A stretch of 64,000 nt of DNA from Acutalibacter sp. 1XD8-33 (lineage in GTDB: Bacteria; Bacillota; Clostridia; Oscillospirales; Acutalibacteraceae). The notes beneath the pieces were generated by a model, which saw nothing but the letters and a program-made list of their open reading frames with translations, was not told where the DNA came from and ran no database searches. This document shows positions 54,107-63,485 of this stretch, piece after piece (position 1 is the stretch's first letter; every line of letters begins with the position of its first letter). The translations under genes and the position numbers were made by a program. The stretch is taken from positions 1 through 64,000 of the forward strand of contig NZ_RAZF01000002.1 in assembly GCF_003612555.1 (NCBI RefSeq). Direction: 5' to 3'.

Positions 54107-55643
54107 CCCCCCTCCCCGAGGGGTTGCTGGTAACTAGGCTGGTAGGGGAAGCCTTGTAGTATTGTTTGAACGCCCGAGAAAAAGAATAGACGCTTTCATA
54201 GCCCACCAGATGGGCCACCTCCTTGATCTTGATAGAGGGGTCCTCTTCAATCAGGCGCTTGGCCTCCCGCATTCGGATGCTGGCCAGGTACTCGGAGAAA
54301 CTCTGGTGGGCCTGTTCTTTAAAAAATTTGCTGAAATAAGTATAGCTCATGTTGACGGCGGCAGCCACGTCTTTCATACTGATGTCCTGATTATAGTGCC
54401 GCTCCATATAGCTGATGGCCCGAGTAATCACATACCGGTTTTTATCCGTCTCCACCTCGATTTGCTGCTGAAGTCGATAGAGAAGCTCCTGAAAATAGCT
54501 TCGCAGCTCATCTAGGCTGGCAAACAAGGTAAAGCTCTTCGGCCGCCCCAGGTCCATCTGCAGGGATGTGGCCAACTGGTGAATCTGGTCGCTGAAACCA
54601 TTGTAAAAGTCCAGAATATCTCCCAAAGCGGCCTGGCGGGTGGAGACAAACTCTATTGTGAAAATTTCGTTGAGGTCGGCGTATATCTGGCCAAAATTAC
54701 GGCTTTGAAACGCCGCCTGAATTCTTCTGGAGGCTTTGTGAAATAGGCCTTCGGGGCTGCGCTCCGGCTTTTCGGGAACCTCCCCCGCCATCTTCACCGT
54801 GAAGTCCTGGATGATCTGGTAGGCCAAAGCATATCCGGCTTGACGATGAAGTTCCGGAAACTGTGCCAAGTCTCCGCCCGCTTGGCTGACACCGCACCGG
54901 CAAGCAAGACCGTTCTCAGCGGCAAAAACGCAAAAAGCCTCCAAATAGGCCCGCAGGCATTCCGGATCCTCTTGGGAATTCACCAGCAGAACTGGGTCCT
55001 GGTTTACATCCTGAAAATACCGAAAGACAGGCCCGCCCTCCTGGGGCTCCTTCTGAGAAAACTGCCGGAACAGCTCGAAAAGCCGTTCGTCTGAAGAGCC
55101 ACCGGAAAACAGCGCCACAAAGAAAGCGGAATTCTCCAGGCCTTCCGGCCGGGCAGAAACCTGCGACCCCATCAACATGGAATTGCAGTATTTCCCGGCC
55201 TGATAGCTTAGGGTGGCCTGATTCTGCGCGGACTGCGCCTCGCCCGGATCCAAATTGCCGCAGATATTCCCAATGCACCTTTGGATGATCTCCTTGAGTT
55301 GGAGGAGTTTTACGGGCTTTAGCAGATAGTCCGTGACACCGGAGAGAATGGCGCTGCGCATATAGTCGTAATAGCTGTAGCCGCTGAGCACCACCAACTG
55401 AATCTGAGGGAACTCTTTATGTACAGTGTCGATCAGCTCCAGGCCAGATTGGTAGGGCATCTGCACGTCGGTAATCAGAATATCCACCCGCTTTTTCCGG
55501 ATGACTGCCAAGGCCTCCCGGGCCGTACCCGCCGTAAGAACCGGCGCAAGGCCCAAGTCCCCGTCCTGGTTCACATACTCCAGTTTCTTTACCATCGCAC
55601 TGCGCAGCAGGGGATCGTCGTCTACAATCAACACTTGAATCAC
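54087..55643 (-). CDS. YesN-type response regulator with AraC output domain
   Basis: A 518-residue regulator. The receiver domain has VDDDPLL and the acceptor Asp in ILITDVQMPYQSGLELI. A long central helical part follows, then a C-terminal AraC-type double helix-turn-helix (ISMKDVAAAVNMSYTYFSKF and IKEVAHLVGYESVYSFSRAF). With the YesM kinase it forms the usual Gram-positive sensor for extracellular sugars and most likely activates the neighbouring importer and catabolic genes. Confidence 0.93.
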   Translation of the reverse strand: MIQVLIVDDDPLLRSAMVKKLEYVNQDGDLGLAPVLTAGTAREALAVIRKKRVDILITDVQMPYQSGLELIDTVHKEFPQIQLVVLSGYSYYDYMRSAILSGVTDYLLKPVKLLQLKEIIQRCIGNICGNLDPGEAQSAQNQATLSYQAGKYCNSMLMGSQVSARPEGLENSAFFVALFSGGSSDERLFELFRQFSQKEPQEGGPVFRYFQDVNQDPVLLVNSQEDPECLRAYLEAFCVFAAENGLACRCGVSQAGGDLAQFPELHRQAGYALAYQIIQDFTVKMAGEVPEKPERSPEGLFHKASRRIQAAFQSRNFGQIYADLNEIFTIEFVSTRQAALGDILDFYNGFSDQIHQLATSLQMDLGRPKSFTLFASLDELRSYFQELLYRLQQQIEVETDKNRYVITRAISYMERHYNQDISMKDVAAAVNMSYTYFSKFFKEQAHQSFSEYLASIRMREAKRLIEEDPSIKIKEVAHLVGYESVYSFSRAFKQYYKASPTSLVTSNPSGRGGKKTGC

Positions 55644-55657
55644 TTCAAATCACCACC

Positions 55658-57397
55658 TTAGTTTTTGAAAATCAAGAACACACTGGTATGTCCGCCAGGA
55701 GCGCCGCGCAGAAAGATTCTTCCCTGGCCGGCATAAAACAGTTGAAGCCGCTGGTTGATATTTTCCAGGCCGATGCTGCCCTTTCGCTTCTCCTCTTTCA
55801 AGACCGGAGACGGACTGGCAAAGGCCTCGTTCATCCGGCGGGCCTGCTCCGGCGGAATTCCCTGGCCATTGTCCCGAACCCGAAGTATCAGAAATCCCCT
55901 TTGGGCCCGGGCAGTAATCACCACCTCCCGACGGGCCTCGGGAGGAAGCTGGGCAAAACCATGGATAAAGGCGTTTTCCACCACCGGCTGTAGGAGCAGC
56001 CGTAGCACCTGCACGCCCAGAAGGGCCAGAGGCACATGGACCCGCAACACAATAGAGGAGCCATAGCGACAGCGTTGAAGGTTCACATAGTTTCTGGTGT
56101 ACTCCACCTCTTCCCCCAGAGAAAGAAACATCCCCGGCCTGGCGGTATTATAGCGGAGCATCTGGGCAAAATCTCCCATATAGTCCGCAATTTCATATTC
56201 CCCATTCAGGGCCAGCTTGCCGGAAAACATATCCAGGGTGTTGTATATAAAGTGCGGGTTGATCTGAAGCAGCAGGGCCTGAAGCTGCACATCCTTATAG
56301 GCTGTTTCCTGCTGAATTTTCTCCCGCATCAGGGAATGAATCTCCGTGAGGGTGTCGTTAAACTGGATGCCGATTTCCCCCAGCTCATATAGGCGGGAAA
56401 TTTCCAATTTACCGCTGAAACCAGAGGCGGCGATGTCCTCCATGTCATAAGCGTAAGCCTGAAGGCGCACTACAATCACACGGAGCATATAATAAAAGCT
56501 CAGAAGGAACAGCACAGAAACCGTCAGAACCGCTAGAATGGCCACAAACGAGCTTTCCAGCAGAATCTGCCGGTCTGAAGAGGAAAATGCCAGACCCAGC
56601 CGAAGAGGCAAGCGGCTGGCCAGGGCGCTCAAATACAGCACCGGCTGCCGGTCCTGTAGAAACTGAGACTCTTCCGGAAACACAAATCCCTCTTCCAGCA
56701 CCACATTGGACATATAGGGCCTGTTTTCGCCGTCCAGCAGAAAAAAAGCCCGCTGGGTGTCCTGAGACACAAGAAATTCCTGAAACAGAGCCGACGATTT
56801 TACTTTTGCTACAACATACCCCACCCGCCGGCCATAGGGGGAAGCAATGGCATGGATAAAATAGAAATCCTGCCGCAGATAATTCTCCAGGGAGTTTCGC
56901 ACAATTCCTTCTGAGGAATAATACCACCCACCGTCGGGATTTTCGGTCAGAAATTCTTCCAACGCTCTAATCTGGGTGGTAGAGCCATGCTTAATGATGC
57001 TCTCCCCATTGGGAAGGGTGCGGTTTTGGGTGATAATCCAAAGCCGCTGGATGGGCGGAGAGGCAGAGTCAGCGGCGCTTTGCAGGATAGGCCGCACGGT
57101 CTGGCTGTATTCCTCGAAGGAGGAAGCGTCGTTAAAGGAACGGGAAAGGAAAGTGGCCAAGTTGCTGTTATAAGCCAGAGCGCAGGCAATCGTTTCAACA
57201 GAATCTAGTTTTTCATTGATATTTTGCTCCATAGAGTGTAAAATGTAATTCCCGTCCTGGAGAAGCTGTTCGTTCGCTTGCCTGGTAAAGGAGTGCAGGT
57301 TATAGAATACCAAAAACAGGAACGGAGCCGCCACCAGCCCCATAAATCCCGCCGTAATCAGGTGGGAGATCTTCACCCGCCGGGAAACACGCTTCAT
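55658..57397 (-). CDS. YesM-type sensor histidine kinase
   Basis: A 579-residue membrane kinase with helices at about residues 11-31 (ITAGFMGLVAAPFLFLVFYN) and 275-297, an extracellular sensor of about 245 residues between them, a HAMP-like region, the His-kinase motif LQINPHFIYNTLD, and a HATPase domain with RVRDNGQGIPPEQ. I chose the ATG at 57397, with AAAGGGG 7 nt upstream. It precedes the YesN gene by 14 nt. Confidence 0.93.
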   Translation of the reverse strand: MKRVSRRVKISHLITAGFMGLVAAPFLFLVFYNLHSFTRQANEQLLQDGNYILHSMEQNINEKLDSVETIACALAYNSNLATFLSRSFNDASSFEEYSQTVRPILQSAADSASPPIQRLWIITQNRTLPNGESIIKHGSTTQIRALEEFLTENPDGGWYYSSEGIVRNSLENYLRQDFYFIHAIASPYGRRVGYVVAKVKSSALFQEFLVSQDTQRAFFLLDGENRPYMSNVVLEEGFVFPEESQFLQDRQPVLYLSALASRLPLRLGLAFSSSDRQILLESSFVAILAVLTVSVLFLLSFYYMLRVIVVRLQAYAYDMEDIAASGFSGKLEISRLYELGEIGIQFNDTLTEIHSLMREKIQQETAYKDVQLQALLLQINPHFIYNTLDMFSGKLALNGEYEIADYMGDFAQMLRYNTARPGMFLSLGEEVEYTRNYVNLQRCRYGSSIVLRVHVPLALLGVQVLRLLLQPVVENAFIHGFAQLPPEARREVVITARAQRGFLILRVRDNGQGIPPEQARRMNEAFASPSPVLKEEKRKGSIGLENINQRLQLFYAGQGRIFLRGAPGGHTSVFLIFKN

Positions 57398-57441
57398 TCT
57401 CTGGCCCCTTTCTCCAAAAAGCATACTTTATATTAAGCGTA

Positions 57442-57471
57442 TTGACGGTCCGAATGTACGCTCCATATACA
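57442..57471 (+). promoter_or_regulatory. Possible promoter of the second AraC regulator
   Basis: TTGACG (57442-57447) and TATACA (57466-57471) with an 18-bp spacer, 80 nt before the AraC gene. It overlaps the divergent YesM promoter, so only one may be used at a time. Confidence 0.4.
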
Positions 57472-57499
57472 TTATAGCATGGCACTCTTCACAAATCAA
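57471..57499 (-). promoter_or_regulatory. Promoter of yesM-yesN
   Basis: On the minus strand TTGATT (57494-57499) and TATAAT (57471-57476) are exactly 17 bp apart, about 75 nt before the YesM start codon. Confidence 0.65.
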
Positions 57500-57552
57500 G
57501 CGAAAAACGCTCCGAACTCTTAGTTAAAATAGCCCGAAGGAGGTTTTTGCAT

Positions 57553-58437
57553 ATGGAATATCTCGCAAACCTGACCACCCTGCCCCATGTAAGTTTTCTC
57601 AATCGGTTCGCCCCCAAATCCCAGTGGACCCATTTCCGCCGCCGGAATGGAGAATTTATCCTCTACTACCTGATAGAAGGGGCGATGCACCTGCGGGAGG
57701 AAGAGGTCGAATATTCCCTTAGCCCGGGAGACGTCTTTCTTTTACAGCCAGGGCTTGTTCACGAAGGTACTCGGCCCGCCCTTTGCGACTATTATTTTGT
57801 TCATTTCAGCAATCTTACTCTGTTGCCTTTGGAATCTCCACCGGAAGAGTCTTTGATTGTTCCCTATGCCGGAGATGGAGAGGTGAAGTTCGACCTGGAG
57901 CGCTGCCTGCTGCCCAAGCTCTCCCATATGGAAAGCCCGGAGGTCCGCGCCCGGTTAAGCGGGTATTTCCAAGAGGCCGTCACCGCCGCCAGAGAGGGAT
58001 CTCAAAACTACCGAACCCTCTGGGCCTGCAAGCTCCTGGAAATCCTGATGGCCGTATCTCAAAACAGTGCCCGGTCTACCTTGACGGAGGACGGTAGCCA
58101 GCTCCCCGCTAGAACTCTGCGCCGCCTGGAGGAGCTCACTGCCTACTTAAACCGCCACTATGGGGACAAGATCACCGGAAAGCAGCTGGAATCCATGGTG
58201 GGGATGAATTTCGACTACCTGAACCGAATTTTCCGCCGCCTCAACGGCCGCTCTATTTTCCAATATCTCACCTGGGTGCGGATTAACCGAGCCAAGGAGC
58301 TGCTGGCCACCACGGATATGAAGCTCTGGGAAATTGCGGCGGAAACGGGGTTTTCCGACCAGTTCTACTTCAGTCGCCAGTTCAAAAAGCACACCGGCAT
58401 GCCGCCGGCTTTTTATGCCCGGGGCCGCTCCCGGTAA
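57553..58437 (+). CDS. AraC-family transcriptional regulator, second
   Basis: A 294-residue regulator with an N-terminal cupin sensor (FILYYLIEGAMHLREEEVEY, SLSPGDVFLLQPGLVHEG) and a C-terminal AraC domain (ITGKQLESMVGMNFDYLNRI, LWEIAAETGFSDQFYFSRQF). I chose the ATG at 57553, with GGAGG 9 nt upstream. It likely controls the downstream ThuA-aldolase-kinase genes. Confidence 0.9.
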   Translation: MEYLANLTTLPHVSFLNRFAPKSQWTHFRRRNGEFILYYLIEGAMHLREEEVEYSLSPGDVFLLQPGLVHEGTRPALCDYYFVHFSNLTLLPLESPPEESLIVPYAGDGEVKFDLERCLLPKLSHMESPEVRARLSGYFQEAVTAAREGSQNYRTLWACKLLEILMAVSQNSARSTLTEDGSQLPARTLRRLEELTAYLNRHYGDKITGKQLESMVGMNFDYLNRIFRRLNGRSIFQYLTWVRINRAKELLATTDMKLWEIAAETGFSDQFYFSRQFKKHTGMPPAFYARGRSR

Positions 58438-58529
58438 GGCCAAGACCCCTCGGGGACAGGAATCGGCGTCAGGTCGGAAATCTCCAAAAAAAAGCTGAAT
58501 TCTCTATTCCTTTTATAGCACTTACACTG

Positions 58530-58535
58530 TATAAT
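58530..58535 (+). promoter_or_regulatory. -10 box before the ThuA-like gene
   Basis: A consensus TATAAT 82 nt upstream of the start codon. The -35 sequence (TTCCTT) is poor, which suggests activation by an AraC-type regulator. Confidence 0.45.
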
Positions 58536-58617
58536 GGAGAAAAACCACCGCAGAAGAGGGCGATTTTGCCGAAAACAAATCCACCCCCAGTATTCAATCA
58601 TGAAAAGGAGTGCTACT

Positions 58618-59382
58618 ATGCCTATCAACGTAACAGTGTGGAACGAGTATTTGCACGAGGTCCAGTTCCCCGAGGTGGCGGAGGTCTATCCCCAGGGAAT
58701 CCACGGCTGCATCGCCGACTTTCTGAACAAAGCGGGCATGAACGCCCGCACCGCAACCCTAAAAGAGCCTGAGCATGGTCTGACCCAGGAGGTTTTGGAC
58801 AATACCGACGTGCTGATCTGGTGGGGGCACATGGCCCATCACCAGGTGGAGGACGAGATCGTAGACCGGGTGTACAACCGGATTCTGGATGGTATGGGCC
58901 TTATCGTGCTCCACTCCGGCCACGCCTCCAAGATCTTCCGCAAGGTTTGCGGCACGGACACCTGGAAACTGAAGTGGCGGGAGGACGGCGAGAAGGAGAT
59001 CCTGTGGGTCATCGACCCCAGCCATCCCATTGTGGACGGCCTGGACGAGAAGATCATCATCCCCCACGAGGAGATGTACGGCGAGCGGTTTGACATCCCC
59101 CAGCCGGACGAGCTGGTGTTCATCAGCTGGTTCGAGGGCGGCGAGGTGTTCCGCAGCGGCTGCTGCTACCACCGGGGCAAGGGCAAGATCTTTTACTTCC
59201 GGCCCGGTCACGAGGTGTTCCCCATCTACCACCAGCCCGAGATCCAGAAGGTCATCACTAACGCCGTGAAGTGGGCCGCGCCCATCCGGTTCCCCAACAC
59301 CACCTTTGGCAATCCCCCGCCGGTGGTGGAGATCAAGGCGCAGCTGGAGCACAGCATCCAGGGCCTGCACGAGCAGAAGTAA
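58618..59382 (+). CDS. ThuA-like (glutamine-amidotransferase fold) protein
   Basis: A 254-residue protein of the ThuA family, known from trehalose utilisation loci. Seen: [60 protein letters not shown], and [20 protein letters not shown]. ThuA-type proteins appear with Gfo/Idh/MocA dehydrogenases in pathways that oxidise sugars at C3; both occur here. I chose the ATG at 58618, with AAAGGAG 7 nt upstream. Confidence 0.85.
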   Translation: MPINVTVWNEYLHEVQFPEVAEVYPQGIHGCIADFLNKAGMNARTATLKEPEHGLTQEVLDNTDVLIWWGHMAHHQVEDEIVDRVYNRILDGMGLIVLHSGHASKIFRKVCGTDTWKLKWREDGEKEILWVIDPSHPIVDGLDEKIIIPHEEMYGERFDIPQPDELVFISWFEGGEVFRSGCCYHRGKGKIFYFRPGHEVFPIYHQPEIQKVITNAVKWAAPIRFPNTTFGNPPPVVEIKAQLEHSIQGLHEQK

Positions 59383-59389
59383 TTTTTTG

Positions 59390-59930
59390 AGGGTGAAGGG
59401 GGGCGTGGCGGGCGCGGCAGCTCGTCCAGGAGCACCGGCTTGGGCGGGCGAGTTGGCTCGGCACATTGGCCGGTCCAGCTGGCCTTAAGCTGGCGCGGGT
59501 GTGGGGGTGAGCGTCTGCCAGTGGCAGACAAGCTGCGAACCGACCGAACCGGCAGGTGAGACTCGCGGAGCCCCACGGTCTTATCTCTTGACCTTAACAC
59601 CTGAGAAGCGTATTTTTTGAAGGTGAATTGGCACGAAGTGCCAAGAGGGGACGGAGAGTTCATCTCGTCACACGAGATGAAACTCTTTTGCAACTGAGAA
59701 AAAAGTCCCCTGGAAACCGGAAATTGCCAGCGCTTTCAGGAACTTTCCGACTGTTGCACAGTCGGAACAGGGGGCCCCCGACGAGGGTCCCCTACGCAAA
59801 ACGTCCCACTGGGACGTTTTGCTACCCTCCTGCGTTGTTTTCTCAGGTGTTTCAGGTCAAGGGCAAGACCTTGGGGTTTCACCCCAAACCCCACAAACTT
59901 TTACTCTGGTTAGCTTGTCAAAAAAATTGG
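59390..59930. repeat. Mosaic of dispersed intergenic repeats, copy R4
   Basis: Carries GCCAGTGGCAGAC (about 59515), CCGACCGAACCGGCAGGTGAG-like sequence (about 59540), GTGAATTGGCACGAAGTGCC (about 59622), CATCTCG/CGAGATG (59661-59684), and AAGACCTTGGGGTTTCACCC (59865-59889), which is the covarying hairpin in inverse orientation. All have counterparts in R1-R5. No gene is seen in 59383-59942. Confidence 0.7.
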
Positions 59931-59942
59931 AGGAGTGATATC

Positions 59943-60794
59943 ATGCCATTGGCAAAGGTGAAAGACGTTCTGACCCACGCCACGGAAAACCGCTACGGCG
60001 TGGTGGCTGTGAACGTGTTCAACTACGAGACGGTAAAATGGGTGGCTCAGGCGGCGGAGCAGGAGCGCGTCCCGGTGATCATCCAGCTATATCCCGGGTT
60101 TGAGAGCTACATCGCCCTGGAGCATATCGCGGCCATCGCCAAGGATTTCGCGGCCAAATCGCCGGTTCCGGTGGCGGTGCATCTGGACCATTCCGCCAGC
60201 TACGAGATCGCGGTCAGCGGCATCAGGGCCGGGTTCCCCTCCGTGATGGTGGACGGCTCCGCCCTGCCCTACGAGGAGAATCTGGCGGTGACCGCTGCCG
60301 TGGTGCGCACAGCCTCGGTCTTTGACATCGACGTGGAGGCGGAGCTGGGCCATGTGGGCTCCGGCGCGCGGCTGGAGGACATCACCGACTCCGCCAAATA
60401 TACCGACGTGGCCCAGGCCAAGGAATTTGTGGAAAAGACCGGCTGCGGCTCTCTGGCCGTGGCGGTGGGCAACGCCCATGGGGAGTACATACAGACCCCC
60501 AACCTTGATTTTGACCGGATCGCGGCCCTGCGCAAGGCCTTGCCCGTGCCCCTGGTGCTCCACGGCTGCTCCGACATCCCCCACGACCAGCTCCAGGAGA
60601 GCGTGCGCCTGGGCATGAGCAAGTTCAATATCGCCACAGAGTATTTCCGGGCCTGCTATGGGAGCATCTCCAAGGCCATGGAGGCCGGCCCCAAGGGCGG
60701 GATGCCCGGGCTGATGATGGAGGCCGCCCAGGGAGCCATCGACTTCGTCCGGGGCAAGATGCGCCTTCTGAATCCCAACGGCTTTTCCCTGTGA
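59943..60794 (+). CDS. Class II fructose-bisphosphate aldolase family protein
   Basis: A 283-residue zinc aldolase of the FBA/TagY/GatY family. Zinc and phosphate motifs are visible: HLDHSASYEIAVSGIRAG, GNAHGEY, LHGCSD, SKFNIATE. FBA-family aldolases usually have LHGGS; the second glycine is Cys here (LHGCS), which may affect phosphate binding. It should cleave a ketose phosphate made by the neighbouring PfkB kinase. The ATG has GGAGG 7 nt upstream. Confidence 0.9.
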   Translation: MPLAKVKDVLTHATENRYGVVAVNVFNYETVKWVAQAAEQERVPVIIQLYPGFESYIALEHIAAIAKDFAAKSPVPVAVHLDHSASYEIAVSGIRAGFPSVMVDGSALPYEENLAVTAAVVRTASVFDIDVEAELGHVGSGARLEDITDSAKYTDVAQAKEFVEKTGCGSLAVAVGNAHGEYIQTPNLDFDRIAALRKALPVPLVLHGCSDIPHDQLQESVRLGMSKFNIATEYFRACYGSISKAMEAGPKGGMPGLMMEAAQGAIDFVRGKMRLLNPNGFSL

Positions 60795-60808
60795 TGGAGG
60801 ATTCCAGC

Positions 60809-61771
60809 GTGAAACAATTTGAGATTGCCGGATACGACATGCCCTGCGTGGATCTGGCCGTGAATGTGGACGTGTTCCCCAAGCCCAACGGCGGCACCGG
60901 GGTGAACGCCCTGAGCTGGCAGGGCGGGGGCAAGGTGGCCTCCGGCATGACGGCCGCGGCCCGGCTGGGGGCAAAATGCGCCATCCTGGGGGCCGTGGGC
61001 AGCGACGACTACGGCCGCTTCTGCCAGAAGGATTTCCAGCGCCACGGGGTGGATATCTCCAACCTGCTCTGCCGGGAGGGGAAGACCACCTCCCTCTCCA
61101 TCGTCATCAGCGACCGGGAGACGGCGGGCCGCAGCATCGTCTACCGCCACGGCTCCGCCCAGCCTCCCGTGCCGGAGGAGTTGGATGAGGAGATCCTGCA
61201 GAGCTGCCAGTGGTTTTTCATCTCTCATGTGACGGGGGTGGCTATGTCCGCCGTGGAGAGGGCCAAGGCCTCCGGGGCGAAGATCCTGGTGGACGCGGAC
61301 TCCTACTCCTCGGAGCTGATGGAGCATATTGACCTGATCGACGTGTTCATTGGCTCGGAGTTCTGCTACGATGTGCTCTTCCACGACCAGAATTATGCGG
61401 AGAACTGCAGGGTCCTCTGCGAAAAGGGCCCCTCCACGGTGATTTTCACCTTCGGGCCCAGGGGCTGCGCCGGGTTCAGCCAGGACTGTGGAGGCTTCCG
61501 CCTGCCCGCCCATCAGGTGCCCGTGGTGGACACCACCGGGGCCGGGGACGTGTTCCACGGGGCCTATCTGGCCGGGGCGGTCCGGGGGCTGAATTCCGTG
61601 GAATCCGCCAAGCTTGCCACAGCCGCCGCCTGCATCAAGTGCACCCGCATGGGCGGACGGGCCGGCGTACCGGACTGGGACACCGCCCAGGAACTCCTGA
61701 AAACCGGCCGGGTGGATTATACCGAAATCGACAGGCGCGCCGCCTTCTACGCGGAACGGCTGCAGGTCTAA
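60809..61771 (+). CDS. PfkB-family carbohydrate kinase
   Basis: A 320-residue ribokinase-type enzyme. Signature 1 is GGGKVASGMTAAARLGAKCA and signature 2 is DTTGAGDVFHGAYLAG, with the catalytic Asp. It should phosphorylate a ketose, ketohexose or ketohexose phosphate ahead of the aldolase. I chose the GTG at 60809 with GGAGG 8 nt upstream; an ATG at 60794 overlaps the aldolase stop. The aldolase and the kinase form one transcription unit. Confidence 0.9.
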   Translation: MKQFEIAGYDMPCVDLAVNVDVFPKPNGGTGVNALSWQGGGKVASGMTAAARLGAKCAILGAVGSDDYGRFCQKDFQRHGVDISNLLCREGKTTSLSIVISDRETAGRSIVYRHGSAQPPVPEELDEEILQSCQWFFISHVTGVAMSAVERAKASGAKILVDADSYSSELMEHIDLIDVFIGSEFCYDVLFHDQNYAENCRVLCEKGPSTVIFTFGPRGCAGFSQDCGGFRLPAHQVPVVDTTGAGDVFHGAYLAGAVRGLNSVESAKLATAAACIKCTRMGGRAGVPDWDTAQELLKTGRVDYTEIDRRAAFYAERLQV

Positions 61772-62030
61772 GGCCTTGGGGGCGCCGCTCCCAAACCCCT
61801 GCCAGGGGCCTGTCTCACCTGCCGGTTCGGTCGGGTCAGAACAATCGCCACAGGCGATTTTCCCCGCCCCTGGAGCGTGCAATGTCACTCCTCATTTCAT
61901 TCGTCGCGAACGTTTTATGTGTTTTGACGAGCTAACCGAACAACCGAAAAAGTTTTGCAAACTTCGCTCTGCGAAGTCTTAGCTTTCTTCAAAAGCTCGC
62001 AGGGTGTGCCTTAGCAGCGTCCCACGACCT
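61772..62030. repeat. Mosaic of dispersed intergenic repeats, copy R5
   Basis: Begins with AAGGCCTTGGGGGCGCCGCT and CCCAAAC, a degenerate copy of the covarying hairpin. Then CTCACCTGCCGGTTCGGTCG (about 61813), ACAATCGCCACAGGCGATTT, CACTCCTCATTTCATTCGTC and GCTAACCGAACAACCG follow, as in R1 and R2. No gene is seen in 61772-62099. Confidence 0.7.
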
Positions 62031-62099
62031 TGCCGGAATGCGCGTTTCTTTGCGCATGGAGGCCTCATATATACATACAAAAAGAAAGAAGGGAACCGA

Positions 62100-63485
62100 A
62101 TGAATAAGCCCACTGTTGTGCTGGGCGTGGCGCCCACCAAGCGGGGCTTCCTCAGCATGGAGGAGGCCAAGCGTCAGAAAGACGCTTTCATGGCGGTGAT
62201 CCGCACCGTCAAGCCCGATTCCGTCCGGATCGTGGATATCGACGATCTCTGCGAAAACGGTATTCTGTTTGAGACCGGAAAGATCGAGGCTGTGGTGGAG
62301 AAATTCCGGGACGCCCGGATCGACGCCCTCTTCCTGCCCCACTGCGATTTCGGCGAGGAGCAGTGCGCCGCCGGAGTGGCCGCCGCCCTGAAGGTGCCCA
62401 CCCTCATGTGGGGGGCCAGGGACGAGCGCCCCAATACCGACCAGAGCCGGGGCCGGGATACCCAGTGCGGCATGTTCGCCTGCACCAAGGTCCTGCGCCG
62501 GTTCGGGGTCCAGTACAGCTACATCTGGAACTGCGAGACCCAGAGCGAGGACTTCCGCCAGGGCTTCGAGAACTTCATCCGAGTTGCGGCGGTGGTCAAG
62601 ACCGTGAAAACCCTGCGCATCGCCAAGTTCGGGGCCCGGCCCCAGCCCTTTATGAGCGTCATGGCAAACGAGGGGGACCTGGCTACCAAGCTGGGCGTCA
62701 CCGTGATCCCCGTGTCCCCCAACGCCGTGGCCGCCCGGGCGGACCGGCTGATGGAGGAGAACACCCCAGGCTACGCTGCCTGCCGGGAGGATTTCAAATC
62801 CCGGTTCGACGCCAGCGGCACCCCGGAGGAGACCGTGGACCGGATCGCCGCCCTGAAGCTGGCTGTCAAGGAGCTCATGGAGGAGAACCGCTGCACCGCC
62901 GGGGCCATGGAGTGCTGGAGCGCGGCCTCCATTTTTGGGGCTCCCGTGTGCGCCGTGCTGGGCGAGCTCTCCGACCTGGGCCTGCCCCTGGCCTGCGAGA
63001 CGGACGTGAACGGCGCGGTGACCATGGCTATGCTCCAGGCGGCGGCTTTGGGAGAGGACGCGGTGTTCCTGGCGGACCTGACCATCCGCCATCCGGAAAA
63101 CGACAACGCCGAGCTGCTCTGGCACTGCGGGCCCTTCCCCTATTCTCTCAGGGACCCCGTCTGCGCCGCGGGCCTGACCGGGGGCCAGGAGCGCTTCCCC
63201 CTGAAAAAGGGCGGCATCACCCTCTGCCGGTTCGACGAGGCGGACGGGGACTACTACCTCTTCGGCGGAGAGGGCAAGGCCGTGGACGGGCCGGAAACCA
63301 CCGGCACCTATGTGTGGTTCGAGACGGACAACTGGAAGCGCTGGGAGGAGAAGCTCATGTTCGGGCCCTATATCCACCATGTGGGCGGCGTGTACGGCAA
63401 TTACAAGGCCGTGCTCCGGGAGGCCGCCCGGTATCTGGGGCTGATCTTCGACGACGCGGACCAGCAGGGGATTCACAGCTTATAA
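62100..63485 (+). CDS. L-fucose/L-arabinose isomerase family protein
   Basis: A 461-residue protein of the fucose/arabinose isomerase family that interconverts aldoses and ketoses. VLGVAPTKRGFLSMEEAKRQ, VPTLMWGARDERPNTDQSRG (the phosphate/substrate strand region), and LACETDVNGAVTMAML with acidic metal ligands fit the family. It is shorter than classic FucI (about 590) and AraA (about 500). The substrate is unknown; the product would suit the PfkB kinase just upstream. The ATG has AAGAAGGG 6 nt upstream. Confidence 0.8.
   Translation: MNKPTVVLGVAPTKRGFLSMEEAKRQKDAFMAVIRTVKPDSVRIVDIDDLCENGILFETGKIEAVVEKFRDARIDALFLPHCDFGEEQCAAGVAAALKVPTLMWGARDERPNTDQSRGRDTQCGMFACTKVLRRFGVQYSYIWNCETQSEDFRQGFENFIRVAAVVKTVKTLRIAKFGARPQPFMSVMANEGDLATKLGVTVIPVSPNAVAARADRLMEENTPGYAACREDFKSRFDASGTPEETVDRIAALKLAVKELMEENRCTAGAMECWSAASIFGAPVCAVLGELSDLGLPLACETDVNGAVTMAMLQAAALGEDAVFLADLTIRHPENDNAELLWHCGPFPYSLRDPVCAAGLTGGQERFPLKKGGITLCRFDEADGDYYLFGGEGKAVDGPETTGTYVWFETDNWKRWEEKLMFGPYIHHVGGVYGNYKAVLREAARYLGLIFDDADQQGIHSL

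Noticed and set aside
60656-61888. 410-residue open frame antisense to the PfkB kinase
   Set aside because: Shadow frame; kinase motifs on the plus strand are unambiguous.
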